Source of the DNA: Trichoplax adhaerens
Taxonomy: Eukaryota > Placozoa > Uniplacotomia > Trichoplacea > Trichoplacidae
Length of the DNA stretch: 64,000 nt
Assembly: GCF_000150275.1 (NCBI RefSeq)
Contig: NW_002060964.1
Location: forward strand, 957,370 to 1,021,369
Reading direction: 5' to 3'
Part shown: one piece after another, positions 26,019 through 37,350 of the stretch
Layout of the letters: the number at the start of each line of letters is the position of its first letter
Numbering within the stretch: position 1 is the first letter of the stretch
Position numbers and translations under genes: made by a program
Notes under the pieces: generated by a model
What the model was told of the DNA's origin: nothing
What the model saw: only the letters and a program-made list of their open reading frames with translations
Database searches by the model: none

Positions 26019-27500
26019 TTGACAGTAGCATAACTATTTTATCAGCACCATGGAATAAAAAGACATAGATCGAAACAATTTAAGGATAATTTTTTGTGCA
26101 GTATCTTTTCAAGTAGTAAGTAGCTCAATAGATACAATGACGCGTTGTTTATGCAATTTAAAGCCTCTAAAGGAGATTGATAAGTTTCTCTATCGAGACA
26201 GCTTGATCTCAGTGTAGATATAGTATCCATACCCTAATTAAGGAACTCTACTAACTGCTAATATTGCTGAATATGTGCTTAATTATCCCCAGACATCCTA
26301 CTAATAGATATGCAGTGCATTACTAATTGTTGAATAATTAAGAAATCAATGCAGCCAATGAATCTGGAATTTTGAATGGTCGATGATTTATAGACTCGAT
26401 ATATCATCACTGTGATTCTTGTCTATTTGATAATATATATATAATCTGTTAACAAAATGTGAAGTATATAAATTGGATTGTTTTGCATGTAATGATCGGT
26501 CTCTTAGATATTTGCTAATTCGTGCGTGAGTTTCTGATGTCCTTAAAATTAACATCTGCTCAGTTTATTAAAATTAGATCTTTACATCTGAGCTTTCCTA
26601 ATGTTAATATTTATTTTTCATGTCTTGGTTATTGAAACGTAAAATCAAGTATTGTGCATGGCAAATTGTTCTTAAATTATACTATATCTTTATTATTTTG
26701 TCATTTCTATTTCGTTGATGGAGCTGGAAGCGATCACCTACACATATTCATTCAATTTGATTATTTACTAAACAATACTGTATGATCTGTATTTTGTATC
26801 AAATGGCTTAAATTACAAATATTGGTTCTTGTCGTTTAAGTGAATAATCAGTACACGTTTTACTTCTTTAAGTACGTATTTGTATAAGATTGCAATAAAT
26901 GTATTCACATAATTTTTTCAGCAATAAAATTGATCGTATTTCCTTGCGCGAAACTTTTAGAAGAGCGTGAGTATTTTATGTACTTAATGCTGTTAATCAT
27001 GGCGAGGATGCAGCAACTTACAACTACGTGCTAAATATAGTACAGTGATCGTACAAGTCTTAAAAAATATAGTAGTTATGCTCGATACTATAGTTGCATA
27101 AAAACTACCATTTCGTGTATAAATATTGATACCATAACGTATTATATCAGCCATGCATAACTAATATCTTTAAAAGCATAACTGTAAGCTTTGCCATCAG
27201 ATAATACGGGCTACGCCACTAATTGAAACTATAACAATTATTGATATCTATGAGCCATGATCGTAATTTAAACCTTTTCATCACGGCAATCTGTTGCTTC
27301 AAACACCGTCACATTTGCGTTTTTGAGGAAAGGTATACCTGGCTAAAATCCTACATCGTCGTAACATGATCGTAACTTTGGCGTTATACCATGTTTAGGT
27401 TACGTATCTGATGCAGAAATAGATCACTACCTATTTTGATGATATTATGGCGGGTGCTTATGATTTTGTGTATGTTTACTCGTATGTAGTCATTAGCGCT
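26019..27500. other. Intergenic, no gene seen
   Basis: AT-rich. Contains the 3' flank of the Tudor gene, with AATAAA-type words near 26890 and 26920. No ORF over 65 codons that looks coding. Confidence 0.5.
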
Positions 27501-27505
27501 ATGTA

Positions 27506-27701
27506 GCAAAGAGTAGACTCTCTCTACGTTAGATAGAGTAATGGTTTATCAGTCACGGATGATGTGACTGTTATTCCATAGTTTGTGTAAGCAATATGAC
27601 ATGGCAAAGAGTAGACGCTGTAAAGATAGTAGATAGAGCCATAGGTTATCAGTCTCGAATGATGTGACTGTTATTTCATAGTTTGCGTAGGCAATATTAC
27701 G
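27506..27701. repeat. 98-bp tandem duplication
   Basis: Two copies start at 27506 and 27604. Both contain GCAAAGAGTAGAC, GATAGAG..ATGGTTATCAGTC, GATGATGTGACTGTTATT and CATAGTTTG.GTA.GCAATAT. Few differences separate them, so the duplication is fairly young. Confidence 0.85.
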
Positions 27702-28018
27702 CAAGAATATGTAAATAGTATTCCAGTTGAATATATAAGGCAATAAAGCGAATTTGCTAATTAATTTATCGCTTACGCGTAAGGAGTTATTAGAGAGTCT
27801 ATATTATATCTGTTTCGAGTTTTGAGTGGAAAAGTTTATAGTTGTCGCAGAGTACTAATCTTGATCAGTAGTCCAAGATATAAGAAGATTACAGTAATAC
27901 TTCTATGTGAATTTTTTTTGTCTGCAGATTATATACTAGCGAAAAGATCAAATTGTGTGAGATGCAATATTGTGATCTGTATCAGAATTAGATATTTCTA
28001 GATTTAATGTTAGCGCTA

Positions 28019-28488
28019 TGTTCGATTGGCCGCGAGACCGTTGTTTAGCCGTGTTGATTGGATTCAGACTAATGACACCGCAAGCCGAGGATTAACTACT
28101 TCACGGGAGATGAAGCTGTGAGTCCAGGGGGAACTGGATTGGCTCCGGAAGGCCAAAACAAGGGTCAAGAAGACGAAAACAAGGCACAGCTAGCGGTGGC
28201 CAAAATTTACAGTATAGTAAAATGCTAATAAATGTTAGTCCCTGTATGGGAATTTTTACGTTAGAGATTTGTCTAAAATATGCTGACAAATAGCTCAGAC
28301 CCAAATAGTATAAAAGGGTCTTAGAGCGAGAGCTAAAGTAGACTCTCAGTTTTGCTAAGTCAGAAGTACTAGACAACTTTCTACTATAGGTTACAGTTTC
28401 TCGTTATTGCTAATATCGAATAACCTTTTAACATTGTAATAAAGTTATTTTTATTCTACGACGTTCGGTCTCGATATTACTGTGAACA
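28019..28488 (+). mobile_element. LTR-like sequence, boundaries uncertain
   Basis: A TATA box (TATAAAAGGGTC, near 28309) is followed about 120 bases later by a poly(A) signal (AATAAAG, near 28438). About 50 bases further comes an end reading CTGTGAACA. This compact promoter plus poly(A) layout is typical of U3-R-U5. If the start is TGTTC at 28019, the ends form a 5-bp inverted repeat with GAACA, but I find no matching target duplication. A solo or truncated LTR is the best reading. A short non-coding transcription unit is the alternative. Confidence 0.35.
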
Positions 28489-28499
28489 GTAGTTAAGAT

Positions 28500-29492
28500 G
28501 AGCTTAGAAGTAGCTATTATTACATGAGGCTATAATGATTAACTTAGAAATTAAAATTTTAACCGTAGCAAAGGTTCCCATTCAATCAGTCTCTTTCTGG
28601 AAAGATGAACTACTGCGCAATTATCGTTTAAATGAGAACTTCCTTTCAACAATATCAAACCAAGCCTTAGTTTTAGTTGTTTTTTTACCTTTAATAGACT
28701 TCAAGGGTAATTCCAATGGAAAGAAACACTCAAATAGTTGCCAAATTATGACAGTCATGATAGAAAAAAATTGTCTTACAGACAAATAATACATATTCAA
28801 TTGAACAAACGGATGTGAAAAACCAATTCGAACATAGAAAAGAACGTAATCTCAGCCAGTTATATACCAAAACGAATAACTAGAAACTCTCGTACCGATG
28901 TTATATGCTTACATAGAAACTTGCCATGAAAATCGAAATTGGATTTTTCTATCCAGGCAACAGCAATTATTTAAATGCAGTATGTTTAACTTGTTTTAAA
29001 GGCCATATTACTTTATCAAACACCAAATAAACTAATAACATCCAATTAAAATGGAGTCAATGTTGTATATATAACAAAATATCATGTTATTAATTATAAT
29101 GCAAACTTTTAGCTTTCCTTATTGTATCATTTCTTATTTACTGGATTGATTTCATTCGCTATTACTTATATTATCACTTCAATTGTAATATTCTGACTGA
29201 ATCTCAATTCCATAAGGACTTACTGACATTGAGCTACATAAAGGCAATCTTAGGGACGACGATGATACTAAGTATAGCCTGCTAATACACGGAATCTCAT
29301 TAAATTAACAAGCAATGTAAGAAAATCTATGAGGGCAAGAAAATGATAACTTTCAATCATAATTATCTATTAACCGATAGAAGACAACAATTTAATCTTC
29401 AATAAACTGCATTACTGAGGGCTAGAGCGAGGGCGATAAAAGCAAGCTGCCTCGAATAGAGAAAACTCGTATCATCTTATACAGTAAACAAT
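28500..29492. other. Intergenic, no gene seen
   Basis: AT-rich. One 84-codon ORF (28535-28789) has no recognisable features. Includes the 3' flank of the LIM gene. Confidence 0.45.
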
Positions 29493-29955
29493 TTAGATAG
29501 TCTCGGTATCGACGGCAGTATCACTGCTTTTGCTACTTTCATCTGTAGTATCAGCATTAGACCTTTTTTGCTGGAAAGAATCATCGTAATTACCTCTCAA
29601 CTTAAATAGTTGTTTAAAATGAGGCTTGCAATATAGTACTCCACGCAAACCAGCAAAATTGCCAGCACTAATTTAGTAAAGGAAAAAATGATGTACAATC
29701 AATTATAATCGATAAGAAATGTAATAAATTATGTAAGAGTGAATTCAAATTCTCTTCAAACCTCAACGTTTTTTTACACTCTGTACAGCGAAAGCAAGTC
29801 TTGTGATAACATTTTCCATCGGCTTCTAATCGCTCCATAAAATAAGCTACTTTACCACATAATTTACATGTTTGATTTTGAGAGCCAAAGCGAGCAGCAA
29901 TGCCACTAGCTCGACTAGTTGGTTTTGCTTGGGATACCTTAGCATCGTCAGTCAT
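29493..29955 (-). CDS. Single LIM-domain protein (EPLIN/LIMA1-like LIM)
   Basis: Two exons, 29955-29762 and 29667-29493, join in phase 2. The short form is about 122 aa. One complete LIM domain: [20 protein letters not shown] with the following [10 protein letters not shown] gives the first zinc finger. The exon join ([20 protein letters not shown]) gives the second. [13 protein letters not shown] follows, the LIM ending seen in EPLIN/LIMA1 and related actin-binding proteins. The tail is Ser/Asp-rich and ends DTETI. The ATG at 29955 is usable, but an acceptor (GATGCTAAG, exon start 29937) would instead let upstream exons splice in, in frame (see findings). Likely cytoskeletal by family; no actin-binding motif is visible outside the LIM domain. 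Confidence 0.85.
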
Positions 29956-30211
29956 GATGTTATTATTAGAATGTAAATGAAAAGTTTGTTTTTTTGTAAT
30001 CTTACAACTTGATTGATTAGTGTATATAATAGCAGTAGTTGCGTACTAATGTTAGACTACGCTATCGTACTCTACTATTTTTTGGTCTGTGAACTGACAA
30101 ATTACGCCAATTAAATTACAAGTGTCCGTGTTTTGCCGTTAATTTCAATCTATCCGTAGTAATAAATATCGCTAACTAAGAGTATTGGAAAAATAAGTAT
30201 AAATACACTAC

Positions 30212-30590
30212 CGAATTTTCACGAGATCTCTTCTCAAACAATTCAGACATCTACAGAAGAGCAAAGTGCAAAAAAATACATCGTCAATTACAAGCGTTTC
30301 AAAGTTCAATGCAAATTAAGTTGTTTATCCATCTCTATTCTACCTATAGCATTCAAAAGTAAATATAATGCAATTATTATGGTTAACTATTCAACTCAAA
30401 TCAACATATGTACATTGGGTCAAGTTTGTAAACTTGAAATAGGAATGTATTTTTCGATTGTTTAACGACTAGGTCAATATGGTCAATACAACATCATTGG
30501 ATGTCAATAAAGATAATCAATAGTCTAGATGTATTTCTTTTATTTTACCTTTCTAGCACTTCCGCTGGCTGTAGTTGCTTCGTCTTCTGC
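30212..30590 (-). CDS. Two candidate phase-0 exons linking the coiled-coil and LIM exons
   Basis: 30590-30549 (acceptor GCGATTTTAG, donor GTAAAA) encodes AEDEATTASGSARK. 30250-30212 (acceptor CTCTTCTGTAG, donor GTAGTG) encodes MSELFEKRSRENS. Both are phase 0 at each end. They could extend the LIM protein upstream into the coiled-coil exons. Evidence is splice consensus and open frames only. Confidence 0.45.
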
Positions 30591-30698
30591 CTAAAATCGC
30601 AGTTGACGAGGATTAGATTATGATGTCATTATCGTAGAATAGAGTAGAGATTTTTATGTATTGAATCGTCAATTACAACATGTTACTCTACTGTAGTT

Positions 30699-32079
30699 CT
30701 ACATATCCAAGCCAACCTCTTCATTGACGTCTTCACTAATCGAACGGCCAAAGTTACTACCCTCATATTTTGTTTGTTTAAGTTGCACCTTACGAACACT
30801 AGCAAAAAATGACTATTATCAACATTGGACGGCAGGAGTAGAAAAGTTACTACGATATTGATGTCGGTAAAAGGCGCCGTTTTTAAAAGTATTCATGGTA
30901 GGATACTTATTTTAACAGGGAAAAGATAATTGATATCAAGTAATTACCCAACAGATGACTTTCTTTCCATATTGTTAATCTTCAATTGTAAACTACTAAT
31001 CTGTAATATCAAAGTATCGATACATTTAGCAAAGGGTACAGTATACTGTAGATCGAAGTTAGAAGCTACAAGGGACTTACTTGACTGTCCTTCGATTTAA
31101 TTTGCCTGTCCAATTCTCGTTTTTGTTCCATTAGTGCAACTCGAGACTCTTTCAGATCTGTCATCGCTTGGCGTAATTCATTGAGCCTCGCTTCATGGTT
31201 TGATATTGCGCCATTTCCATCAGCGTCTAAAGTAGAAGAGAAAATAGATATACTGTATAAACCTCATTCAATCCATTTTCTAACACTTGAACGAGTTTTA
31301 TTGCTCTTCTAGCTCAGTTACATATCTACAGCGTATCATATAGACCAGGCGATGATGAATGCTTGCCGATCGATAATTATTATTTACGTCCATGTCATCA
31401 TGACACAATTCTTATTACTTACTTTTATTATTTGTAATGTTGGGGTCATCGTTGACAGGCTATGGCAAGAAATAACATGAGTAGATCAAGTTAATTCATT
31501 GGCGAAATTGATTCACTTTACACATATTCAATAGGAGCAACTTGCACATGTAAGTTTGTTAGCAAAATCTATCTTATCGAAATTTTACTCATTTACTACG
31601 TAGTCATTATTAACTTTCTGGTTGCAGTCATAACTACAAACCCTAGTTAAAACCTGGAATAAAATCCACTGATCTATCATACTTGTTCACATTGTCATAC
31701 TAAGTTTATTTGTTTCCCATTACCAAATATATCATTTTTACACATCAGGTAACTTATCTATTTTACCTACCTCAATATCCATGTTGATAGCACGTACAGC
31801 GGCTTTGCGATAATACGATGCAGTAGTTTTACTTTTTCCTCCAAGATATGAATTTAGACTTTGTTGTAGGTTTCCTTTATCTCAGTTTTACCTATTGAAG
31901 GATGATGATGGTTAATATAGAGTTACTAAAAAGCCTTATCGTGCAGGTATAATAATGTCTTTTTTAAGTTCTACATTGTTGGTCGTCTTGCGTTTACTAC
32001 TCCCTTTCCAATCTGCACTTAAAGTAAGAACATGATTGGCCAATTTTACTTCAATAATAAGGAATTGTACAGCAATCAT
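30699..32079 (-). CDS. Coiled-coil protein of unknown function
   Basis: Model of six exons: 32079-32001, 31880-31771, 31459-31423, 31226-31081, 31000-30948 and 30798-30699, all in phase, about 174 aa. Central exons predict a helical coiled coil (RLNELRQAMTDLKESRVALM and then EQKRELDRQIKSK), preceded by a polar linker. The last exon ends in a stop after EEVGLDM. A phase-0 donor at 30717 in the last exon would skip that stop. The first exon (MIAVQFLIIEVKLANHVL) is the weakest part: its ATG overlaps the stop of another ORF. I do not recognise the family. Confidence 0.55.
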
Positions 32080-32264
32080 TTGTGCTGATCTCTAGCTATT
32101 CTATCGAAGGCAGAATATCCAGTTACTATTTTAAAAAGGACAAGTGATATTAATGCTGCTACAAATGACTGATTGCTTATAGTCTCATCAAGTACAGAAT
32201 TATAGATGTAGTAGATGAGTAATAGTGCTACAAGCCATCGACCTAGATGCTTTGCAAGGTCCAT
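32076..32264 (-). CDS. Possible small two-helix membrane protein
   Basis: A 62-codon ORF with two hydrophobic stretches (WLVALLLIYYIY and FVAALISLVLFKIV) and a basic end. It could be a genuine small membrane protein or the first exon of something longer. It has no named family. Its TGA overlaps the ATG proposed for the coiled-coil gene, so at most one of these start assignments is likely right. Confidence 0.3.
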   Translation of the reverse strand: MDLAKHLGRWLVALLLIYYIYNSVLDETISNQSFVAALISLVLFKIVTGYSAFDRIARDQHK

Positions 32265-32465
32265 GATAGGAGCAAATAATAATCATCTCTGGTCATAGTT
32301 GAGAAGGCTAAAATTTGAAGAAGGACAATAGCAATAAATAACGATGTAAGTGAATGCAATTCATCTGTAATCGTTAAAAAAATTCATTCATTTCATTAAG
32401 AAGAATAAGCCATGCTATAAACTACAAATATCAAGCCACCTAGAGGAATAAAATACTCTAACTGC

Positions 32466-33130
32466 ATGCAAAATTAATTTCGCAAAAAGAGGTAGTGTCC
32501 TCGTACTCGAGCTAGAATTGAACTCGTTCTATTACGACTTGTCCAATTTCCTAGCCATGATGGCTTCAAATTCATTCTCAATTTACTACAAGAGATTCAC
32601 TGGTGTTTAGTATTATAGATGTCTGATAGAGGCATTGAGCCTGAACTTGAGCGAAAATTAAGCTTGATCCCTTGCGACTTGTCTTATTTCTTGCTCATTA
32701 TGGCTATTGTGTCCTCATACTTAAGCTACAATTGAACTCAATCTATTGCTACTTGTTCTATTTCTTACTCATGATGGCTTCTAAATTCAATTTGTCAAAG
32801 GACATTCGTTTCCAGTACTAGTATGGATGTTAAAATAAAGAAATTGTACCCAATCGATTGCGGCTTTTCCTATTTCCTACTCATGATGCCTTCTGAAATT
32901 CAATCTGTCAAAAGAGAGACTTTCTTCGTATTATAATTATGGGCATAAAAAATAAAAAAATTGAGCCCTGGGCTAAAACTAGAATTGAAGTCGATTGATT
33001 GCGACATGTTCTATTTTCTACTGATGATGGCTTATGATCCACTCTCCATTTGCCATAAAAGATTCGTCCCTTGTACCATGGGTGTTAGGATAAAGAAATT
33101 GATCGTGAACTCGATCGCTCGTGATTTGTT
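32466..33130. repeat. Degenerate tandem repeat, roughly 70-160 bp spacing
   Basis: Five drifting copies share TTGAACTCGAT..ATTGCGACTTG, TCTATTTC.TACTCATGATGG and CTTCTAAATTCAAT..TCAAA. They lie near 32505, 32655, 32725, 32855 and 32980. No coding potential. Confidence 0.7.
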
Positions 33131-33199
33131 CAAAAAAGAATCAATCCATTGGCTGCTAACTGACTTGAACCCATCTATGAATCGCCATGTTGAGTAAGC

Positions 33200-33990
33200 C
33201 TGACGGCAGAAAAGCTTTTTCCTTCATGGTAGAATGATCATGGAGCTTATTATGACAGCTTGAGCATGTTATTTGTTGTTGTTCGTTGCGATGAAATTAA
33301 ATAGAATAAAAATTACAGGCTCATTCATAACTCTGCTTATTAATTATATTATTAATGTTCATGTCCATGGGATAGTGGAAATACAAATAGAGTTAGCTTG
33401 GGGCCAACAGCGGTCATAATTTCATCTAGCAATATTGATCAGTTTGCAGTGATTATCGGTATAAAGTGCAACTGCAGTCTGTTCCATATGATTTCTAATT
33501 TCATTTTCTCCGTAGATAAAGCTAAATCAAGGATATCCATTGCAAATTGTGGCAATGGCCATATTTCATTTTGGGCAAACAGGAAGCAATGACTAACTAA
33601 TGTAATAGCAGAAAAATTGTGGCAAATATCACTGCGGGATGTTATACTCGTCACAATAATAAACATTATAAACTGTATACTCGTATATAATTAATAAACG
33701 AATTGTTATATTAATAAAAACAAGTGATCAAGTCGAAATTTCTTGTTACGACTTAATTAAGGTATGATTCAGTTTTATATGCTATTATGAAATTGCGAAC
33801 TCATGTTGCCCATCGTAGGGCAGAATCTCTTCCTTAGGTCCTACTGCAGTTTATGAAACAGAAGTGTTTAATGGCGACCTCGATCCACACAAGCCATGAC
33901 AATGTGTGCTTGAAAGAGATCCTCTCATCTTCGTAAATACATCCATAATACATCCGAATAGTAAAATGAAATTTAAAGAATCAAGTGCTA
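33200..33990. other. Gene-free AT-rich stretch
   Basis: Only short overlapping ORFs on both strands, none domain-bearing. No obvious repeat. Confidence 0.4.
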
Positions 33991-34014
33991 CTATCGTTTT
34001 TTATTTAGTAATAT

Positions 34015-34215
34015 CGTGGAAAGCTCTAACTAGGCCTCTGTGTAGCGATTTCAATGATAGAATGAAATCGTATCGTCAAAAGCTTGAACTAGGTCTCTAT
34101 CCCATGTAGGGATTTCAATATCAACGATAGAATGAAAACGAATGGTGAAAAGCTCTAAAAGAAAAGGACACTGCTATCCTATGTAGTAATTTCAATACCC
34201 ATGACAGAATCAGTT
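34015..34215. repeat. Degenerate tandem repeat, about 75-85 bp, three copies
   Basis: Recurring AAAAGCTC..AACTAGG, CTATGTAG.GATTTCAAT and GATAGAATGAAA words at about 34015, 34075 and 34150. Confidence 0.65.
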
Positions 34216-36250
34216 GCAAATCATCTGTTGTCATAGTCAATAAATTCCAAATGATGAGAAAGTAAAATCAAGAGCTCTAATGATGATGATCCATCACCAT
34301 AGGCAGAGATTACTTTGCCGCATGTAATGGTTGAAATGATAGGGAAAAATCGCCAATGAATTGCAAAGTATAAAAAGCCAACTGCAATCCTAGCAGATTT
34401 CATCACCATCCTCATCAACACTTTCCTGCCAACGTTGGTCCACTTTAACTTCATTAAAAGCAACTTGATTGATTCGGATGATCATTCTCATGATGGAACT
34501 CTTTCATTTTACCATAGTCATCACAGTAAAGCGTCCAATGTAGCAAATGACTCCACCAAAATGCTGCTATGGGCATAATTGAACTGATCTTCAAAGTACC
34601 GGACTTGATCCATTTTGACCCTCGAGATGTAAACTTGAAGGCCATGATTAAATCATCAAGTAGTTGAAAATCACTGCAGGATACCCCGTTATGATAACAT
34701 CTTCCATCATGATTGGACAGAGTATGTGAAGACGAATCCAATATATTGTACTATTGCCGCTATCACACCGATCCAATGCTATTTATTGGATGCACACGGT
34801 GAAAATATCCTATCCCAATCGACTCCATCTCTAAACATGATCGAACGGCCTAATGTTGAAAATATCACCCTCGCATCATGGGCGTTATTGCACGATTTCA
34901 AGTCAGAATTAATCCATCTAATCTTGTGCTTGTTTTACGTATCGTTGATGGCCACTGATGAAATCTTAAACTGTGAAAATATGCTCGCCATGTCATCCAA
35001 TAGCTCAATCATCATTTCATCTTCAAAACGAAACCTTTCCTTTCTCGAACATACAGTAGAGGATACTATCAAAATGGGCTCATGGCTACTAGGATTGACA
35101 ATGACATGTTGAATGGAGATTTTGACCTCGTTGTTATCCTTCCCTTCTCCTACTGATCCCATTCCAACCCTACACCATCATAACATAGGAGAACTTGAGG
35201 AAGATTGGATCATTGAGATCAAAGCTTTTTCTTCGACCTCCATGTTGATGGCAATCCATAACAGGGACCATGTCAGTATCGATATTTGTCATCAGCTGAT
35301 GTTCAATTCATCTCTAAACTCGAACTCTAACTAGGTCAAAGTCATCATCACCATCACCAAGTGGGAAAACTTTTGGATAGTATGAACTACACCATATCGA
35401 ATAATCCTCCATCAGGACTGTGTCAGCATTTACAGCAATTAAAACTACATCTGCTAAATACGTCACAGCTACTATAACAAAAATAAGAGAATTTCGGGGG
35501 ATGTGGACCATCGAGTTCAAAAAATTTTCCTCGTTCCCTCTACGGTATGAGCTACGCCATATCGGGCACGAATCAATCGGAAGTCTTGCTATCCTAGCCT
35601 GCCATCACTGATCCCTGGCCATTCCTCCATTGCGATTGTGTCAGCGTTAATTCATCATCAGCTGATGTTTAATTGATTTATCCTACCATAAACTAACATT
35701 CTAAACAACGGCTCCTACAATCAAGTGAGTGTTATTATTCTAGAGGACATGGAGGACACAGACGACGACATGTCAAGTAGAAATTCATGAAAGTCTGTTA
35801 TTCTAGCCTGCTCTTACTGATCCCTTCGTACTCCTTCCTCTACAGTTAATAGACTACGGCATACCGAGTAGAAATGGATCAAGTCTTGTTCGCTCAGCCT
35901 GTTCTCACTAATGACAATATTCTCAAAATATCCGATTATGTAGGGTGCATTGATTATCAGCTGGTGCTGAATTTCCATCCAATCGTAAACACAGTCTATC
36001 CGATCACATCGCTAACAGCAATCATAATACAGTAAAGTAAAAAAACAGAGAATTGATCCAAGTCTCGTGATCCTAGCTCTCACGACATCAATAATACACT
36101 TTTACATGTCTTTTATCATTAGCCGCGATTGCAATGCTCGCAATAACATCCAATTTCCAACACATCCTATGATGAATGAACGCTTCCATAAACAACTATT
36201 GCCCCATGGACGACAGTCAGACCACTCTACTATGGCTGCTATAATCGCAG
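34216..36250. repeat. Degenerate ~300-bp repeat field
   Basis: From about 35150 on, units contain CATCAGCTGATGTT.AATT (35290, 35657 and a variant at 35955), CTAGCCTG..CTCACTGATCCC (35600, 35808, 35897), CTCTA..GTATGAGCTACGCCATATCG and GAAGTCTTG..ATCCTAG. Order is preserved but similarity is low. The upstream part (34216-35150) has ATCATCA-rich, related-looking sequence. ORFs up to 128 codons on both strands are by-products. Confidence 0.55.
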
Positions 36251-36850
36251 CTTGACTCAACGATTAAAATAAATCAATACCAATGTTGTTGTAGATGATT
36301 AATTGAATTGGATATGATCTCTTACCTTGTTGCGATGATGCAGTTCGCTTAATCGTTCAATCATGTCATCAAGTATTCATGCAAAGGAAAAGAATACATT
36401 GTTTATTCGAGTAGAATAGTTATTCTTAACATCAATCATCACCATCATTATTGATGATGGTTATTCTAGCTCAATCAAAGAACATGACAAGGATAAAATG
36501 GCCATTTTTTTTTACCTTTTCGATTTGGGAATGGCCGCCCAGGGTCCAGGATAGGGAGACCAAATGTTTATGACATACCTATAGAATGCCCGAATCCTTA
36601 TATTGACCGTGACATTTACATCAATCGGGAGGGCCAGTAAATTATGTCGGCAAAGTAGGGGTGGTCCAGTTCTTCATGATCGGCGCCATTCTCCTAGTAT
36701 CATGCTCTATACTACACTACGAGATCCATATTGTGCTTTGTCATGGATGTCCAGTAGAGTCTTGCTTTTGCTCTCCCGTACAAAAGCTTGTTGATTCTGA
36801 GGTAAGCTAATCATTTCCTACTGCATTCATCATTCACCGTCCAGCAAATA

Positions 36851-37350
36851 AGGAAGTCTTTCCACAGCAATGGCAATCGACATGCGGACGGATGGGTTAT
36901 CCAACTCCAATTGCATTACTGCCATCGTTAACCCTTAGTGATGGATTCAAGTAATAATGAAGAAGCAAAATGAGCTTGTACTGTTAGGAGACAGCAAGGA
37001 CTAGACAATATCGTAAAAAGGAAGTCTTTCCACTGCAATAATCATCGACATGCGGACGGATGGGTTATCCAACTCCAATTGCATTACTGCCATCGTTAAC
37101 CCTTAGCGATGGATTCAAGTAATAATGAAGAAGCAAAATGAGCTTGTACTGTTAGGAGACAGCAAGGACTAGACAATATCGTAAAAAGGAAGTCTTTCCA
37201 CTGCAATAATCATCGACATGCGGACGGATGGGTTATCCAACTCCAATTGCATTACTGCCATCGTTAACCCTTAGCGATGGATTCAAGTAATAATGAAGAA
37301 GCATGATGAACTTGCACTGTCCTGAGACTGCAAGGATTGAACAAATATCG
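36851..37350. repeat. 168-bp tandem triplication
   Basis: Copies start at 36851, 37019 and 37187 (AGGAAGTCTTTCCAC, CGACATGCGGACGGATGGG, TGCCATCGTTAACCCTTAG, GAAGAAGCA). Copies 1 and 2 differ at few positions. The third drifts after about 37300. A decayed fragment (AATGAGCTTGCACTG..AGACAGC) sits at 38391. Confidence 0.9.

Noticed and set aside
36851..37350. CRISPR-like regular repeat
   Set aside because: Direct 168-bp units without spacers in a eukaryotic context; a tandem repeat, not CRISPR.
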